Shown: positions 26,122 through 34,634, counted from the first letter of the stretch. The stretch is DNA of 64,000 bases from Streptomyces iranensis (GCF_017874715.1 NZ_JAGGLR010000017.1:224603-288602); one strand, 5' to 3'. Made by a program: numbers and translations. Notes: generated by a model not told the origin, from the letters alone.

Positions 26122-27591
26122 GTGACCGAAACGCAGATATCCACGATACGAACGAGAACCGCCGCCCCGGGCGCGACGAAGACCCCCGGGCGGACCCACA
26201 CCTCCTCCGGACCCGCGCTGAGCCCCCTCGGGCTGTTCACCGTGCTGCTGGGCGCGGCGCTGCCGCTGATCGACTTCTTCATCGTCAATGTGGCCCTGCC
26301 CACCATGGACCACGACCTCCACGCCGGTCCGGCCGTACTGGAGCTGGTCGTCGCCGGATACGGCGTGGCGTACGCGGTGCTGCTGGTCCTCGGCGGACGG
26401 CTGGGCGACACCTTCGGGCGGCGTCGGCTCTTCCTCGCCGGGATGGCGGCCTTCGGGCTGACCTCGCTGGCCTGCGGGCTCGCGCCGGACGCCTGGAGCC
26501 TGGTGGGCGCCCGGGTGGCGCAGGGCGCCTCGGCCGCGCTGATGCTTCCGCAGGTGCTGGCCACGATCCACTCCTCGACCAGCGGTTCGCGCCGCGCCCG
26601 CGCGCTCAGCATGTACGGCGCGACGGCCGGTCTGTCCATGGTCGCGGGGCAGATCCTGGGCGGTGTGCTGGTGGCCGCCGACATCGCGGGCACCGGGTGG
26701 CGCGCGGTGTTCCTGGTCAATGTGCCGGTCGCGCTGATCGGCCTTGTTCTCGCGGTCCGTACGGTCCCCGAGACCCGCTCGAAGCGGCCCGCGCCGGTGG
26801 ACGTGCCGGGCACGGTGCTGCTGGCGCTGTCGCTGATCACGCTGATGGTGCCGCTGACCGAGGGGCGGGCGGCGGGCTGGCCGCTGTGGACCTGGCTGGG
26901 GCTGGGCGCGTTCCCGTTCGTGGCCGCGGCGTTCTACGTCGTGGAGCGGCGCGCGGACCGCGCGGGGAGGACCCCGCTGCTGCCGCCGAGCCTGTTCGCC
27001 CTGCCCGGACTGCGGCACGGTCTGGCGATGGTGGTGCCGTTCTCGATCGGTTTCGGCGGCTTCATGTTCGTCATCGCGGTCGCGCTGCAGCAGGGGCTGC
27101 GGTACGGGCCGGTGGAGGCCGGGCTGGCGCTGGCGCCGATGGCCACGACGTTCTTCGTGGCCTCGCTGATGGGGCCGCGCCTGGTGGGCCGGTACGGCAG
27201 CCGTGTGGTGACCGCGGGCGGGCTGATCCAGGCGGTGGGCATCACGCTGCTGATGCTGGCTGTATGGCGGGACTGGCCGGATCTGTCGCTGGCCGGGCTG
27301 CTGCCGGGGGTCGCGCTGGCCGGGTTCGGGCAGGGGCTGCAGCTTCCGGTGCTGATCCGGATCGTGCTGGCAGATGTGCCGAACGAGCGGGCCGGGGTGG
27401 GGAGCGGCGTGATGGTCACCACCCAGCAGTCGGCGCTGGCGCTGGGCGTGGCGACGCTCGGCACGCTCTTCCTGTCCCTGGGGCCGTCGGCGGGCATGGG
27501 TGACGCGCTGGTCATCACGCTCGCCGCCCAGCTGGCGGCGATCGCGCTGACCCTGCTGATGAGCCTGCGGCTGCCGCGCAAGGTGTCGTAA
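26122..27591 (+). CDS. DHA2-family MFS transporter
   Basis: A 489-aa 14-helix drug:proton antiporter. Motifs: LPLIDFFIVNVALPTM in helix 1, GGRLGDTFGRRR in loop 2-3 (motif A), and GQILGGVLVAAD in helix 5 (motif C). The GTG at 26122 (VTETQISTIR) is chosen because it places a normal short cytosolic N-tail before helix 1 and leaves the palindrome at 26066-26091 upstream. Probably repressed by the divergent MmyB-like regulator. A short tandem repeat follows its stop codon. Confidence 0.9.
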   Translation: MTETQISTIRTRTAAPGATKTPGRTHTSSGPALSPLGLFTVLLGAALPLIDFFIVNVALPTMDHDLHAGPAVLELVVAGYGVAYAVLLVLGGRLGDTFGRRRLFLAGMAAFGLTSLACGLAPDAWSLVGARVAQGASAALMLPQVLATIHSSTSGSRRARALSMYGATAGLSMVAGQILGGVLVAADIAGTGWRAVFLVNVPVALIGLVLAVRTVPETRSKRPAPVDVPGTVLLALSLITLMVPLTEGRAAGWPLWTWLGLGAFPFVAAAFYVVERRADRAGRTPLLPPSLFALPGLRHGLAMVVPFSIGFGGFMFVIAVALQQGLRYGPVEAGLALAPMATTFFVASLMGPRLVGRYGSRVVTAGGLIQAVGITLLMLAVWRDWPDLSLAGLLPGVALAGFGQGLQLPVLIRIVLADVPNERAGVGSGVMVTTQQSALALGVATLGTLFLSLGPSAGMGDALVITLAAQLAAIALTLLMSLRLPRKVS

Positions 27592-27600
27592 GGAGGTCGC

Positions 27601-27660
27601 GGAACGGACCGGGGAACGGACCGCGGAACGGACCGCGGAACAAGCGGAACAACCGAACGG
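27601..27660. repeat. Short tandem repeat GGAACGGACCGCG
   Basis: Three to four copies of a 14-bp unit (GGAACGGACCGCGG with small changes) lie between the pump stop and the AKR promoter. No function evident; it could fold into weak hairpins. Confidence 0.75.
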
Positions 27661-27672
27661 GGTGACTGGTAG

Positions 27673-27702
27673 GCGATGACAGATATTGAAATCTGTCATC
27701 GC
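27673..27702. promoter_or_regulatory. TetR-type operator before the AKR-TetR operon
   Basis: A perfect 12-bp inverted repeat, arms GCGATGACAGAT and ATCTGTCATCGC, with the 6-bp centre ATTGAA. It lies about 75 bp before the AKR start. The TetR gene is the second gene of the operon, so autoregulation is the simple reading. The AT-rich arms are unusual in this GC-rich context. Confidence 0.8.
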
Positions 27703-27775
27703 ATATGCCACGCTTTCCTTGGGCACCCGCCCTCGTTCCCCTTCTCGACATCTCGCCAGCCCAAGGAGCACCCCC

Positions 27776-28798
27776 GTGCAGAACCGCCAGCTCGGCACCA
27801 CCGGCCCCCAGGTCTCCGCGATCGGCCTCGGCTGTATGGGCATGTCCGCCATGTACGGCGCCGGCGTCGACCGCGCCGAGTCCATCGCCACCATCCACGC
27901 CGCCCTCGACGCCGGGATCACCCTGCTCGACACCGGCGACTTCTACGGCATGGGCCATAACGAAATGCTCATCGGCGAGGCCCTGCGCACCGCCCCCGCC
28001 GCCCACCGCGAACGCGCCCTGACCAGCGTGAAGTTCGGCGCCCTGCGCGGCCCGGACGGCGCCTGGACCGGCCATGACGGGCGCCCCGCCGCCATTAAGA
28101 ACTTCCTCGCGTACTCGCTCCAGCGGCTGGGCACCGACCACATCGACATCTACCGCATCGCCCGCCTCGACCCGGCCGTCCCGGTAGAGGAGACGGTCGG
28201 GGCCATCGCCGAGGCCGTACAGGCGGGTTACGTACGGCACATCGGCCTCTCGGAGGTGGGCGCCGAGACCATCCGGCGGGCCGCCGCCGTCGCCCCGATC
28301 TCGGATCTCCAGATCGAGTACTCACTGCTCGCGCGCGGTATCGAGGACGAGATCCTGCCCGTCTGCCGTGAGCTGGGCATCGGCATCACCCCGTACGGGG
28401 TGCTCTCGCGCGGGCTGATCAGCGGCCACTGGAGCCGGGAGCGCACCACGGACGCCCAGGACTTCCGCAGCAGGGCCCCGCGGTTCCAGGCCGGGAACCT
28501 CGACCGCAACCTCGAACTCGTGGAGGCCCTCCGCAAGATCGCCGACGCCAAGGGCGTCAGCGTCGCCCAGATCGCCATCGCGTGGGTGCTCGCGCAGGGC
28601 GTCCGGCGTTCCACCGCCATCGTCCCGCTCGTCGGTTCCCGCCGCCGCGACCAGTTGGCCGAGGCCCTGGGCGCGCTTGACGTTACGCTCGACGCCGACG
28701 ACCTGGCTGCCATCGAGGACGCCGTCCCGGCGGACGCCGCCGCGGGCGACCGCTACCCGGAGGCCCAGATGGCCGCCCTCGACAGCGAGAAGAAGTAA
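27776..28798 (+). CDS. Aldo/keto reductase (AKR13-like)
   Basis: A 340-aa NADPH-dependent TIM-barrel oxidoreductase. The catalytic Asp and Tyr are in LLDTGDFYGMGHNE and the Lys in TSVKFG. The usual catalytic His position reads IYRIARLDP, lacking histidine; this is the known pattern of AKR13-type enzymes, where the tetrad is incomplete. Cofactor-binding residues are in VPLVGSRRRDQL. GTG at 27776 follows AAGGAG. It is followed after 8 bp by a TetR gene, and a strong palindrome precedes both. The substrate is probably a reactive aldehyde or quinone; not determinable from sequence. Confidence 0.9.
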   Translation: MQNRQLGTTGPQVSAIGLGCMGMSAMYGAGVDRAESIATIHAALDAGITLLDTGDFYGMGHNEMLIGEALRTAPAAHRERALTSVKFGALRGPDGAWTGHDGRPAAIKNFLAYSLQRLGTDHIDIYRIARLDPAVPVEETVGAIAEAVQAGYVRHIGLSEVGAETIRRAAAVAPISDLQIEYSLLARGIEDEILPVCRELGIGITPYGVLSRGLISGHWSRERTTDAQDFRSRAPRFQAGNLDRNLELVEALRKIADAKGVSVAQIAIAWVLAQGVRRSTAIVPLVGSRRRDQLAEALGALDVTLDADDLAAIEDAVPADAAAGDRYPEAQMAALDSEKK

Positions 28799-28806
28799 GG
28801 GACCCG

Positions 28807-29400
28807 ATGCCGCCGCCGCCCGAGACCCCCCTGACGCCCGCCCGCATCCTCGAAGCCACCGAGGACGTGCTGCGCCGCTACGGCCCCGCGAAGGCCACGG
28901 TGGTGGACGTGGCTCGGGCGCTGGGGGTCAGCCACGGCAGCGTCTACCGCCACTTCCGCTCCAAGACGGCGCTGCGCGAGGCGGTCACCGGACGGTGGCT
29001 GGACCAGGAGCACGACAGCCTGTCCCGCATCGCCCGCGCCAAGGGCCCGGCGGCCGACCGGCTGGAGGACTGGCTGCTCACCCTGTTCGCCGCCAAGCGC
29101 CGTAAGGCGGGCGTCGATCCGGAGCTCTTCGCCACGTATCTGGCGCTGGCCACCGAGAACAGCGAGATCGCCGCGCGCCATGTCGAGACGATGATCGGCC
29201 AGCTCACCACGATCGTCGAAAGCGGCATCGCGAGCGGGGAGTTCACGATGCGGGACGCCCATGCCACGGGCCGGGCGCTGTGGGACGCGACGGCGCAGTT
29301 CCACGACCCCGTCCACGCGCCACGGTGGTCGGACCCGGACATGGACCCGGCCTTCGCGGCCGTCTGCGAGCTGCTCCTTGACGGTCTGCGGGCCCGTTAG
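28807..29400 (+). CDS. TetR-family repressor, partner of the aldo/keto reductase
   Basis: A 197-aa TetR regulator. The N-terminal helix-turn-helix is VVDVARALGVSHGSVYRHFRSKTALREAV in pieces (VARALGVSHGSVYRHF, SKTALREAV), and the C-terminal helices form the ligand and dimer domain. It lies 8 bp behind the reductase and is expected to bind the inverted repeat at 27673-27702, repressing its own operon until an inducer (possibly the reductase substrate) is present. Confidence 0.9.
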   Translation: MPPPPETPLTPARILEATEDVLRRYGPAKATVVDVARALGVSHGSVYRHFRSKTALREAVTGRWLDQEHDSLSRIARAKGPAADRLEDWLLTLFAAKRRKAGVDPELFATYLALATENSEIAARHVETMIGQLTTIVESGIASGEFTMRDAHATGRALWDATAQFHDPVHAPRWSDPDMDPAFAAVCELLLDGLRAR

Positions 29401-29457
29401 GGGCGTGCTGGCCCGGGGACGTCGCGGAGGACGCGGCTCACTCTTGCCCGGCGGCTC

Positions 29458-29868
29458 GTGCGGCCGGAGTCGGTGCTGCTGGTCTCGGGCGCGGCGCTGG
29501 TCCCCTGGCTGTACGTACTGGCCCGGACGCTGCCGTCCACGGCGCGGGTCGGCCACTGGAACGTCGCTTGGGTGGGCCTGGACGCCCTCGAGGTGCTCGG
29601 GCTGCTCTCCACCGCCGCGCTGCGTCGGCGCGGCGACGACCGCCATCGACTGACGGCGGCGGCGACGGGGGCGCTGCTGGTGGTGGACGCGTGGTTCGAC
29701 ACGGTGACGGCCGCGCCGGGCGGGGAGCTGGCGGCGGCGGTCGCGATGGCCCTCTGCGCGGAGCTGCCGCTGGCGGCGGTGTGCACGGCACTGGCCCTCG
29801 GCCGGGGACGGCGGACCGTCCACGACGACCCGCGGCTCACCCTTGGGAGGCGGCCCACCAGACGGTGA
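29458..29868 (+). CDS. Small conserved membrane protein
   Basis: A 136-aa protein with four hydrophobic segments (for example SVLLVSGAALVPWLYVLA and LEVLGLLSTAAL) and the motif HWNVAWVGLD followed by DAWFDTVTAAPG. I recognise it as a family of uncharacterised actinomycete membrane proteins but cannot assign a function. It starts 57 bp after the TetR gene and might be co-transcribed. Its last ten residues (TLGRRPTRR) are read from the first copy of a 31-bp duplication at 29834-29907, so the C-terminus may be recent. Confidence 0.7.
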   Translation: MRPESVLLVSGAALVPWLYVLARTLPSTARVGHWNVAWVGLDALEVLGLLSTAALRRRGDDRHRLTAAATGALLVVDAWFDTVTAAPGGELAAAVAMALCAELPLAAVCTALALGRGRRTVHDDPRLTLGRRPTRR

Positions 29869-29907
29869 CCGTGGCTGGCTCACCCTTGGGAGGCGGCCCA
29901 CCAGACG
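29834..29907. repeat. 31-bp direct duplication at convergent gene ends
   Basis: Exact copies at 29834-29864 and 29877-29907 (period 43 bp). Copy 1 codes for the end of the plus-strand membrane protein; copy 2 covers the 3' end of the minus-strand 100-aa gene. Confidence 0.9.
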
Positions 29908-30182
29908 ATGACCGCGGCCACCGCGAAACAGGCCAGCATGATGAGGACGACCTGCCGACGTGCCGCCGCGTCGGCGGTCATCCGCGGTGAGCCGAGGGCC
30001 CCGTGCGCCTGGGCGAGGTGGTCGAGCCCCTTGTGCCGGGCGCCGCCGTAGGTGATCCGCTCCTGCCAGTCGCAGTGCCGGCAGCCGAGCAGCCGCCGCT
30101 GCCCCGGACCGTAGCCGTAGCTCACCTCGAAGACGGTGCCGTCCTCGTGGATGGCGGTGATGTGATGCGTCACGCCTCGCAC
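29880..30182 (-). CDS. Small protein with CxxC...H motif and C-terminal membrane anchor
   Basis: A 100-aa hypothetical protein. Residues 30-60 contain CRHCDWQERITYGG, then HKGLDHLAQAH, a pattern compatible with a C2H2-type zinc site. Residues 75-97 are a single hydrophobic helix (VVLIMLACFAVAAVIVWWAA), so it is probably a tail-anchored protein with the zinc-site domain in the cytosol. It lies downstream of glyS on the same strand but behind a strong terminator, so it is likely transcribed on its own. No function known to me. Confidence 0.7.
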   Translation of the reverse strand: MRGVTHHITAIHEDGTVFEVSYGYGPGQRRLLGCRHCDWQERITYGGARHKGLDHLAQAHGALGSPRMTADAAARRQVVLIMLACFAVAAVIVWWAASQG

Positions 30183-30210
30183 GACTGGTGAACCCCCCGT
30201 TCTGCCGAGT

Positions 30211-30261
30211 CGACGGGCTCCGGCGCCACGGATCTCGCGTCCGCGGTGCCGGAGCCCGTCG
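30211..30261. terminator. Strong terminator hairpin downstream of glyS
   Basis: A 14-bp perfect stem (CGACGGGCTCCGGC with its complement ending at 30261) closing a 23-nt loop that has its own partial pairing. It lies 51 bp beyond the minus-strand glyS stop. Confidence 0.8.
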
Positions 30262-30311
30262 TCGGGTATGTGTCCGGAACCCGTGGTCCGGGCGCGGTGG
30301 CCCGGACCGGG

Positions 30312-31694
30312 TCAGCAGCCGATCAGACGGCCGCCGAGGTAGGACTGGATCTGGTCGAGGGAGACCCGCTCCTGCTTCATGGTGTCGCGCTCGCGCACGG
30401 TGACGGCGTTGTCGTCGAGGGTGTCGAAGTCCACGGTGACGCAGAAGGGCGTGCCGATCTCGTCCTGGCGGCGGTAGCGGCGGCCGATCGCGCCCGCGTC
30501 GTCGAACTCGATGTTCCAGTGCTTGCGCAGGTCCGCGGCGAGCCCCTTGGCCTTCGGCGAGAGCTGCGGGTTGCGGGACAGCGGCAGCACCGCGACCTTG
30601 ACCGGCGCCAGCCGCGGGTCGAGCCGCATCACGGTGCGCTTCTCCATCTTGCCCTTGGCGTTGGGCGCCTCGTCCTCGACGTACGCGTCGAGCATGAAGG
30701 CCAGCATCGCGCGGCCCACGCCCGCCGCCGGCTCGATGACGTAGGGGGTCCAGCGCTCGCCGGCCTCCTGGTCGAAGTACGACAGGTCCTGGCCGGAGGC
30801 GGCGGAGTGCGCCTTCAGGTCGTAGTCGGTGCGGTTGGCCACACCCTCCAGCTCGCCCCACTCCGAGCCGCCGAACTGGAAGCGGTACTCGATGTCAGCG
30901 GTGCGCTTGGAGTAGTGGGAGAGCTTCTCCTTGGGGTGGTCGTACCACCGGATGTTCGCCTCCTGGAGACCGAGGTCCCGGTACCAGTTCCAGCGCTGCT
31001 CCATCCAGTACTCGTGCCACTTCTCGTCCTCGCCCGGCTTGACGAAGAACTCCATCTCCATCTGCTCGAATTCACGCGTACGGAAGATGAAGTTGCCCGG
31101 CGTGATCTCGTTGCGGAACGACTTGCCGAGCTGCGCGATACCGAACGGCGGCTTCCGGCGCGAGGTCTGCTGAACGGCGAGGAAGTTGGTGAAGATGCCC
31201 TGGGCGGTCTCGGGGCGCAGATACGCGACCGAGCCGGAGTCCTGGGTCGGGCCGAGGTGGGTGGCGAGCAGCCCGGAGAACTGCTTGGGCTCGGTGAAGC
31301 TGCCCTTGTTGCCGCAGTGCGGGCAGTTGACGTCGGCCAGGCCGTTCTCGGGGAGCCGGCCGTGCTTGGCCTCGTACGCCTCCTCCAGGTGGTCCGCGCG
31401 GAACCGCTTGTGACAGGAGGTGCACTCGGTGAGCGGGTCCGTGAAGGTGGCGACGTGGCCGGACGCCTCCCACACCTCACGGGCCAGGATCACGGACGAG
31501 TCGAGTCCGACGACGTCGTCACGCGAGGTGACCGTGGAACGCCACCATTGCCGCTTGATGTTCTCCTTCAGCTCCACACCGAGCGGTCCGTAGTCCCAGG
31601 CGGCGCGCTGGCCGCCGTAGATCTCGCTGCACGGGTAGACGAAGCCACGGCGCTTGCTGAGGCTGACGATGGTGTCGATCTTGTCGGCGGCCAC
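30312..31694 (-). CDS. glyS: Glycyl-tRNA synthetase (homodimeric type)
   Basis: A 460-aa class IIa synthetase charging tRNA-Gly; essential and cytosolic. Motif 1 region is YGPLGVELKENIKRQWW, motif 2 is FRNEITPGNFIFRTREFEQMEME (read around FRNEITP), and motif 3 is GVGRAMLAFM. A zinc-binding insertion has two CxxC pairs (CTSCHKRF and CPHCGNKG). The C-terminal anticodon-binding domain begins near 350 (APVKVAVLPL). Start ATG at 31694 gives the family's usual N-terminus (KIDTIVSLSKRRGF). It is divergent from znuA. Confidence 0.97.
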   Translation of the reverse strand: MAADKIDTIVSLSKRRGFVYPCSEIYGGQRAAWDYGPLGVELKENIKRQWWRSTVTSRDDVVGLDSSVILAREVWEASGHVATFTDPLTECTSCHKRFRADHLEEAYEAKHGRLPENGLADVNCPHCGNKGSFTEPKQFSGLLATHLGPTQDSGSVAYLRPETAQGIFTNFLAVQQTSRRKPPFGIAQLGKSFRNEITPGNFIFRTREFEQMEMEFFVKPGEDEKWHEYWMEQRWNWYRDLGLQEANIRWYDHPKEKLSHYSKRTADIEYRFQFGGSEWGELEGVANRTDYDLKAHSAASGQDLSYFDQEAGERWTPYVIEPAAGVGRAMLAFMLDAYVEDEAPNAKGKMEKRTVMRLDPRLAPVKVAVLPLSRNPQLSPKAKGLAADLRKHWNIEFDDAGAIGRRYRRQDEIGTPFCVTVDFDTLDDNAVTVRERDTMKQERVSLDQIQSYLGGRLIGC

Positions 31695-31807
31695 GGTGCT
31701 CTCTTCATTGATGACGACATTGACGACGAAGCGAATGCTTCAGGTTACCGGCGGCGGCACCCCCCGGATCAAATCGATAGTCGAAGCGATCAACAAGAGG
31801 ACACTTG

Positions 31808-31846
31808 TTGACAATCGTTTCCATCTTTGTTGAAAATGAGAGTCAT
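31808..31846 (+). promoter_or_regulatory. znuA promoter with overlapping Zur box
   Basis: TTGACA at 31808-31813, a 17-bp spacer, then TGAAAAT at 31831-31837 as -10. The sequence TGAAAATGAGAGTCAT (31831-31846) closely resembles the actinomycete Zur consensus TGAAAATGATTTTCA. It overlaps both the -10 and the znuA start codon, so zinc-loaded Zur would block polymerase directly. Confidence 0.7.
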
Positions 31847-32840
31847 GAACATACGCCGCCTCAGGCCCACGACCGCCCTCGTGGGAGCCGCCGCACTGGG
31901 TCTGACCACCCTCACAGCCTGCTCCACCAACGCCGGAGACGGAAGGACGGACGGCAAGCTGGATGTGGTGGCGTCGTTCTATCCCATGCAGTTCCTCGCC
32001 CAGCGGATCGGCGGGAACGCCGTCCACGTCTCCTCCCTGACCAAGCCGGGCGTCGAACCGCACGATCTGGAGATCAGCCCCCGGCAGACCGCCGATCTCA
32101 GCAAGGCCGGACTGGTGGTCTACCTCAAGGGGCTCCAGCCCTCCGTCGACCGGGCCATCGCCCAGGCCGAGCCGAGGCAGGTCGCGGACGCCGCCTCGTA
32201 CACCTCGCTGGAGGACCACGGCACGGAGGTCGAGGGCGAACACGAGCACGGCGGCGAGGGCGAGACGGGGCACGAGGGCGAGGAAGCGCACGAGGGGCAC
32301 GACCACTCCGGCGACGCGGCCGCCGACCCCCATATCTGGCTGGATCCGGTGCGCTACGCCCAGGTGGCCAAGGGCGTCGGCAAGGCGCTGGAGAAGGCCG
32401 ACCCCGATCACGCCGCGACGTACAAGAAGAACACCACCGCCCTGGTCAAGGAGCTGAGCACGCTCGATCAGGACTTCCGGAGCGGTTTGAAGGGCCGTTC
32501 TTCGGACACCTTCATCACGACCCATGCCGCCTTCGGCTATCTCGCCGAGCGCTACGGCCTGCGGCAGGAGGCGATCTCCGGGCTCGACCCCGAGTCCGAG
32601 CCCAGCCCGGCCCGGGTCAAGGGGCTGCACACCATCGCCAAGAAGGACAAGGTCAACACCGTCTTCTTCGAAACCCTGGTGAGCGACCGCACGGCCAGGA
32701 CGCTGGCGGGCGATCTCCATCTGCGGACCGATGTACTGGACCCGATCGAGGGCATCGGCTCCAAGTCCAAGGGCGACGACTACATCCAGGTCATGCGAGC
32801 CAATCTGAAGGCGCTGCGGAAGGCGCTGGGCACCAAGTGA
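31845..32840 (+). CDS. znuA: Zinc ABC transporter substrate-binding lipoprotein
   Basis: A 331-aa secreted lipoprotein capturing Zn(II) for import. A basic N-terminus and hydrophobic stretch end in the lipobox LTAC (Cys about 27). Metal ligands of the cluster A-I fold are present: His in GVEPHDLEIS, His in DPHIWLDP, His in FITTHAAFGYLAERY, and an acidic residue late (GLDPESEPSP). Between the first two lies the typical His/Glu-rich metal-trapping loop (EGEHEHGGEGETG, EGHDHSG). ATG at 31845 is preferred; an in-frame ATG at 31836 lies inside the -10/Zur box. With a transcription start near 31843 the mRNA would be leaderless. First gene of znuACB. Confidence 0.93.
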   Translation: MNIRRLRPTTALVGAAALGLTTLTACSTNAGDGRTDGKLDVVASFYPMQFLAQRIGGNAVHVSSLTKPGVEPHDLEISPRQTADLSKAGLVVYLKGLQPSVDRAIAQAEPRQVADAASYTSLEDHGTEVEGEHEHGGEGETGHEGEEAHEGHDHSGDAAADPHIWLDPVRYAQVAKGVGKALEKADPDHAATYKKNTTALVKELSTLDQDFRSGLKGRSSDTFITTHAAFGYLAERYGLRQEAISGLDPESEPSPARVKGLHTIAKKDKVNTVFFETLVSDRTARTLAGDLHLRTDVLDPIEGIGSKSKGDDYIQVMRANLKALRKALGTK

Positions 32841-32851
32841 CGGAGGAAGCC

Positions 32852-33733
32852 ATGAAAGCCGAGGAGACCCGGGAATCCGGGGTGACCGGGGAATCCCGGG
32901 TGGCCGGGAAATCGGTGGCCGGGGAATCCGGGGCGGCCAGGGAGGAATCCGGGGTGGCCGGAGACCCGGCCGCGGACCCCATATCCCTGCGCGGCGCGAC
33001 GGCCACCCTCGGTGGCCGCCCCGTGCTGCGCGGTATCGATCTGACCGTCCGCCGCGGTGAGGTCGTGGCGCTGCTCGGCGCCAACGGCTCGGGCAAGTCC
33101 ACCGCCGTACGGTCCATCGTCGGCCAGGTGCCGCTCAGCGGCGGTGAGCTGACCCTCTTCGGCACCCCGCGCCGCCGCTTCCGCGACTGGGCGCGGATCG
33201 GTTACGTACCGCAGCGCACCACCGCCGCCAGCGGCGTCCCCGCGACCGTGCGCGAGGTCGTCTCGGCGGGGCGGCTGGCCCGCCGCCGGTTCGGGCCGCC
33301 ACGCAAGGCCGACCGGGCGGCCGTTCAGCGGGCCCTGGAGCTCGTCGGCATGGCAGACCGTGCCCGGGACCCGGTGAGCGCCCTGTCCGGCGGTCAGCAC
33401 CAGCGCGTACTGATCGCCCGCGCCCTCGCGGGCGAACCGGAGCTGCTGATCATGGACGAGCCGATGGCCGGGGTCGACCTCACCAGCCAGGAGATCCTCG
33501 CGGGCACCCTCCGCGAGCAGGTCGCCGGCGGCGCCACGGTCCTGCTCGTGCTGCATGAGCTCGGCCCGCTGGAGCCGCTGATCGACCGCGCGGTGGTGCT
33601 CCGCGACGGCTGCGTCGTCCACGACGGACCGCCGCCCAAGGCCGTGGGCCAGCACGCGCTGCCCGGCCACGATCACGTCCATCCCCATGCGGCGCCCGAC
33701 GCCGAACCGATCCGGACAGGGTTGCTGACCTGA
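32852..33733 (+). CDS. znuC: Zinc ABC transporter ATP-binding protein
   Basis: A 293-aa ABC ATPase energising zinc uptake. Walker A GANGSGKST, signature LSGGQHQRV, Walker B LLIMDEP and the switch His in LVLHELG are all intact. The ATG at 32852 follows GGAGGAAG; a GTG at 32837 overlapping the znuA stop is possible. The first 45 residues are an unusual low-complexity Glu/Ser/Gly/Val extension (repeats of ESGVAG-like units) encoded by near-tandem DNA repeats at about 32876-32962. The C-terminus is His-rich (HDHVHPH), common in zinc transport proteins. It precedes znuB by one base. Confidence 0.92.
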   Translation: MKAEETRESGVTGESRVAGKSVAGESGAAREESGVAGDPAADPISLRGATATLGGRPVLRGIDLTVRRGEVVALLGANGSGKSTAVRSIVGQVPLSGGELTLFGTPRRRFRDWARIGYVPQRTTAASGVPATVREVVSAGRLARRRFGPPRKADRAAVQRALELVGMADRARDPVSALSGGQHQRVLIARALAGEPELLIMDEPMAGVDLTSQEILAGTLREQVAGGATVLLVLHELGPLEPLIDRAVVLRDGCVVHDGPPPKAVGQHALPGHDHVHPHAAPDAEPIRTGLLT

Positions 33734-33734
33734 G

Positions 33735-34634
33735 ATGCTCGAGATCCTCGACTACGCCTTCATGCAGCGGGCCCTGCTCGCCGCCGTCCTGGTGGGCATC
33801 ACCGCGCCCGCCGTCGGCATCTACCTCGTCCAGCGCCGCCAGGCGATCATGGGCGACGGTATCGGCCATGTCGCCCTCACCGGCGTCGCCCTCGGCTTCC
33901 TGACCGGCACCAACCCGGTGTGGACCGCCGTCCTCGTCTCCGCCCTCGGCGCGATCCTCATGGAGCTGATCCGCTGGTACGGCAAGACCCGCGGCGATCT
34001 CGCGCTCGCGATGCTCTTCTACGGCGGGATGGCGGGCGGTGTACTGCTGATCAACCTCTCGCCGACCGGCTCCAACGCCAACCTCACCACCTATCTCTTC
34101 GGCTCGATCACCACGGTCTCCCCCCAGGACGTCGTCGCGATCTCCTTGCTCGCCGCCTTCGTCGTAGTGACCACCCTGGGGCTGCGCCGCCAGCTGTTCG
34201 CGGTCTGCCAGGACGAGGAGTTCGCCCGGGTGACCGGCCTCCCGGTGCGCACGCTCAATCTGCTGCTGGCCATCACCGCGGCCGTCACGGTCACCGTCGC
34301 CATGCGCGTCGTGGGCCTGCTCCTGGTCAGCGCCCTGATGGTGGTCCCGGTCGCCGCCGCCCAGCAGGCCACCCGGGGCTTCGCGATGACGCTGGCGCTG
34401 GCGATCACCATCGGCGTTGTGGTGACCCTGTCCGGCACGGTCTTCTCCTTCTACCGGAACGTCCCGCCCGGCGCGAGCATCGTCGTCCTCGCCATCGGCG
34501 TCTTCGCCCTGATCACGGCCCTGGCCGCGCCCCTGGCGAAAAGACGCGCGGGGCGGGTGGCCGCGGCCGAGGAACGATGCACCCTGAGGGACGATGTACT
34601 CGTACAGTCCACTGCTCGTAGTGCACGGTCGTAG
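33735..34634 (+). CDS. znuB: Zinc ABC transporter permease
   Basis: A 299-aa ABC-3 family permease with about eight helices. Family landmarks: RRQAIMGDGIGHVALTGVALG near 35, and the ATPase-contact loop DEEFARVTGLPVRTLNLLL near 160. ATG at 33735 is separated from the znuC stop by a single base. The last 25 residues (from about 275) are polar and not family-like, and the final ones are read from a 13-bp tandem repeat containing the stop codon, so the tail probably varies between strains. Confidence 0.93.
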   Translation: MLEILDYAFMQRALLAAVLVGITAPAVGIYLVQRRQAIMGDGIGHVALTGVALGFLTGTNPVWTAVLVSALGAILMELIRWYGKTRGDLALAMLFYGGMAGGVLLINLSPTGSNANLTTYLFGSITTVSPQDVVAISLLAAFVVVTTLGLRRQLFAVCQDEEFARVTGLPVRTLNLLLAITAAVTVTVAMRVVGLLLVSALMVVPVAAAQQATRGFAMTLALAITIGVVVTLSGTVFSFYRNVPPGASIVVLAIGVFALITALAAPLAKRRAGRVAAAEERCTLRDDVLVQSTARSARS

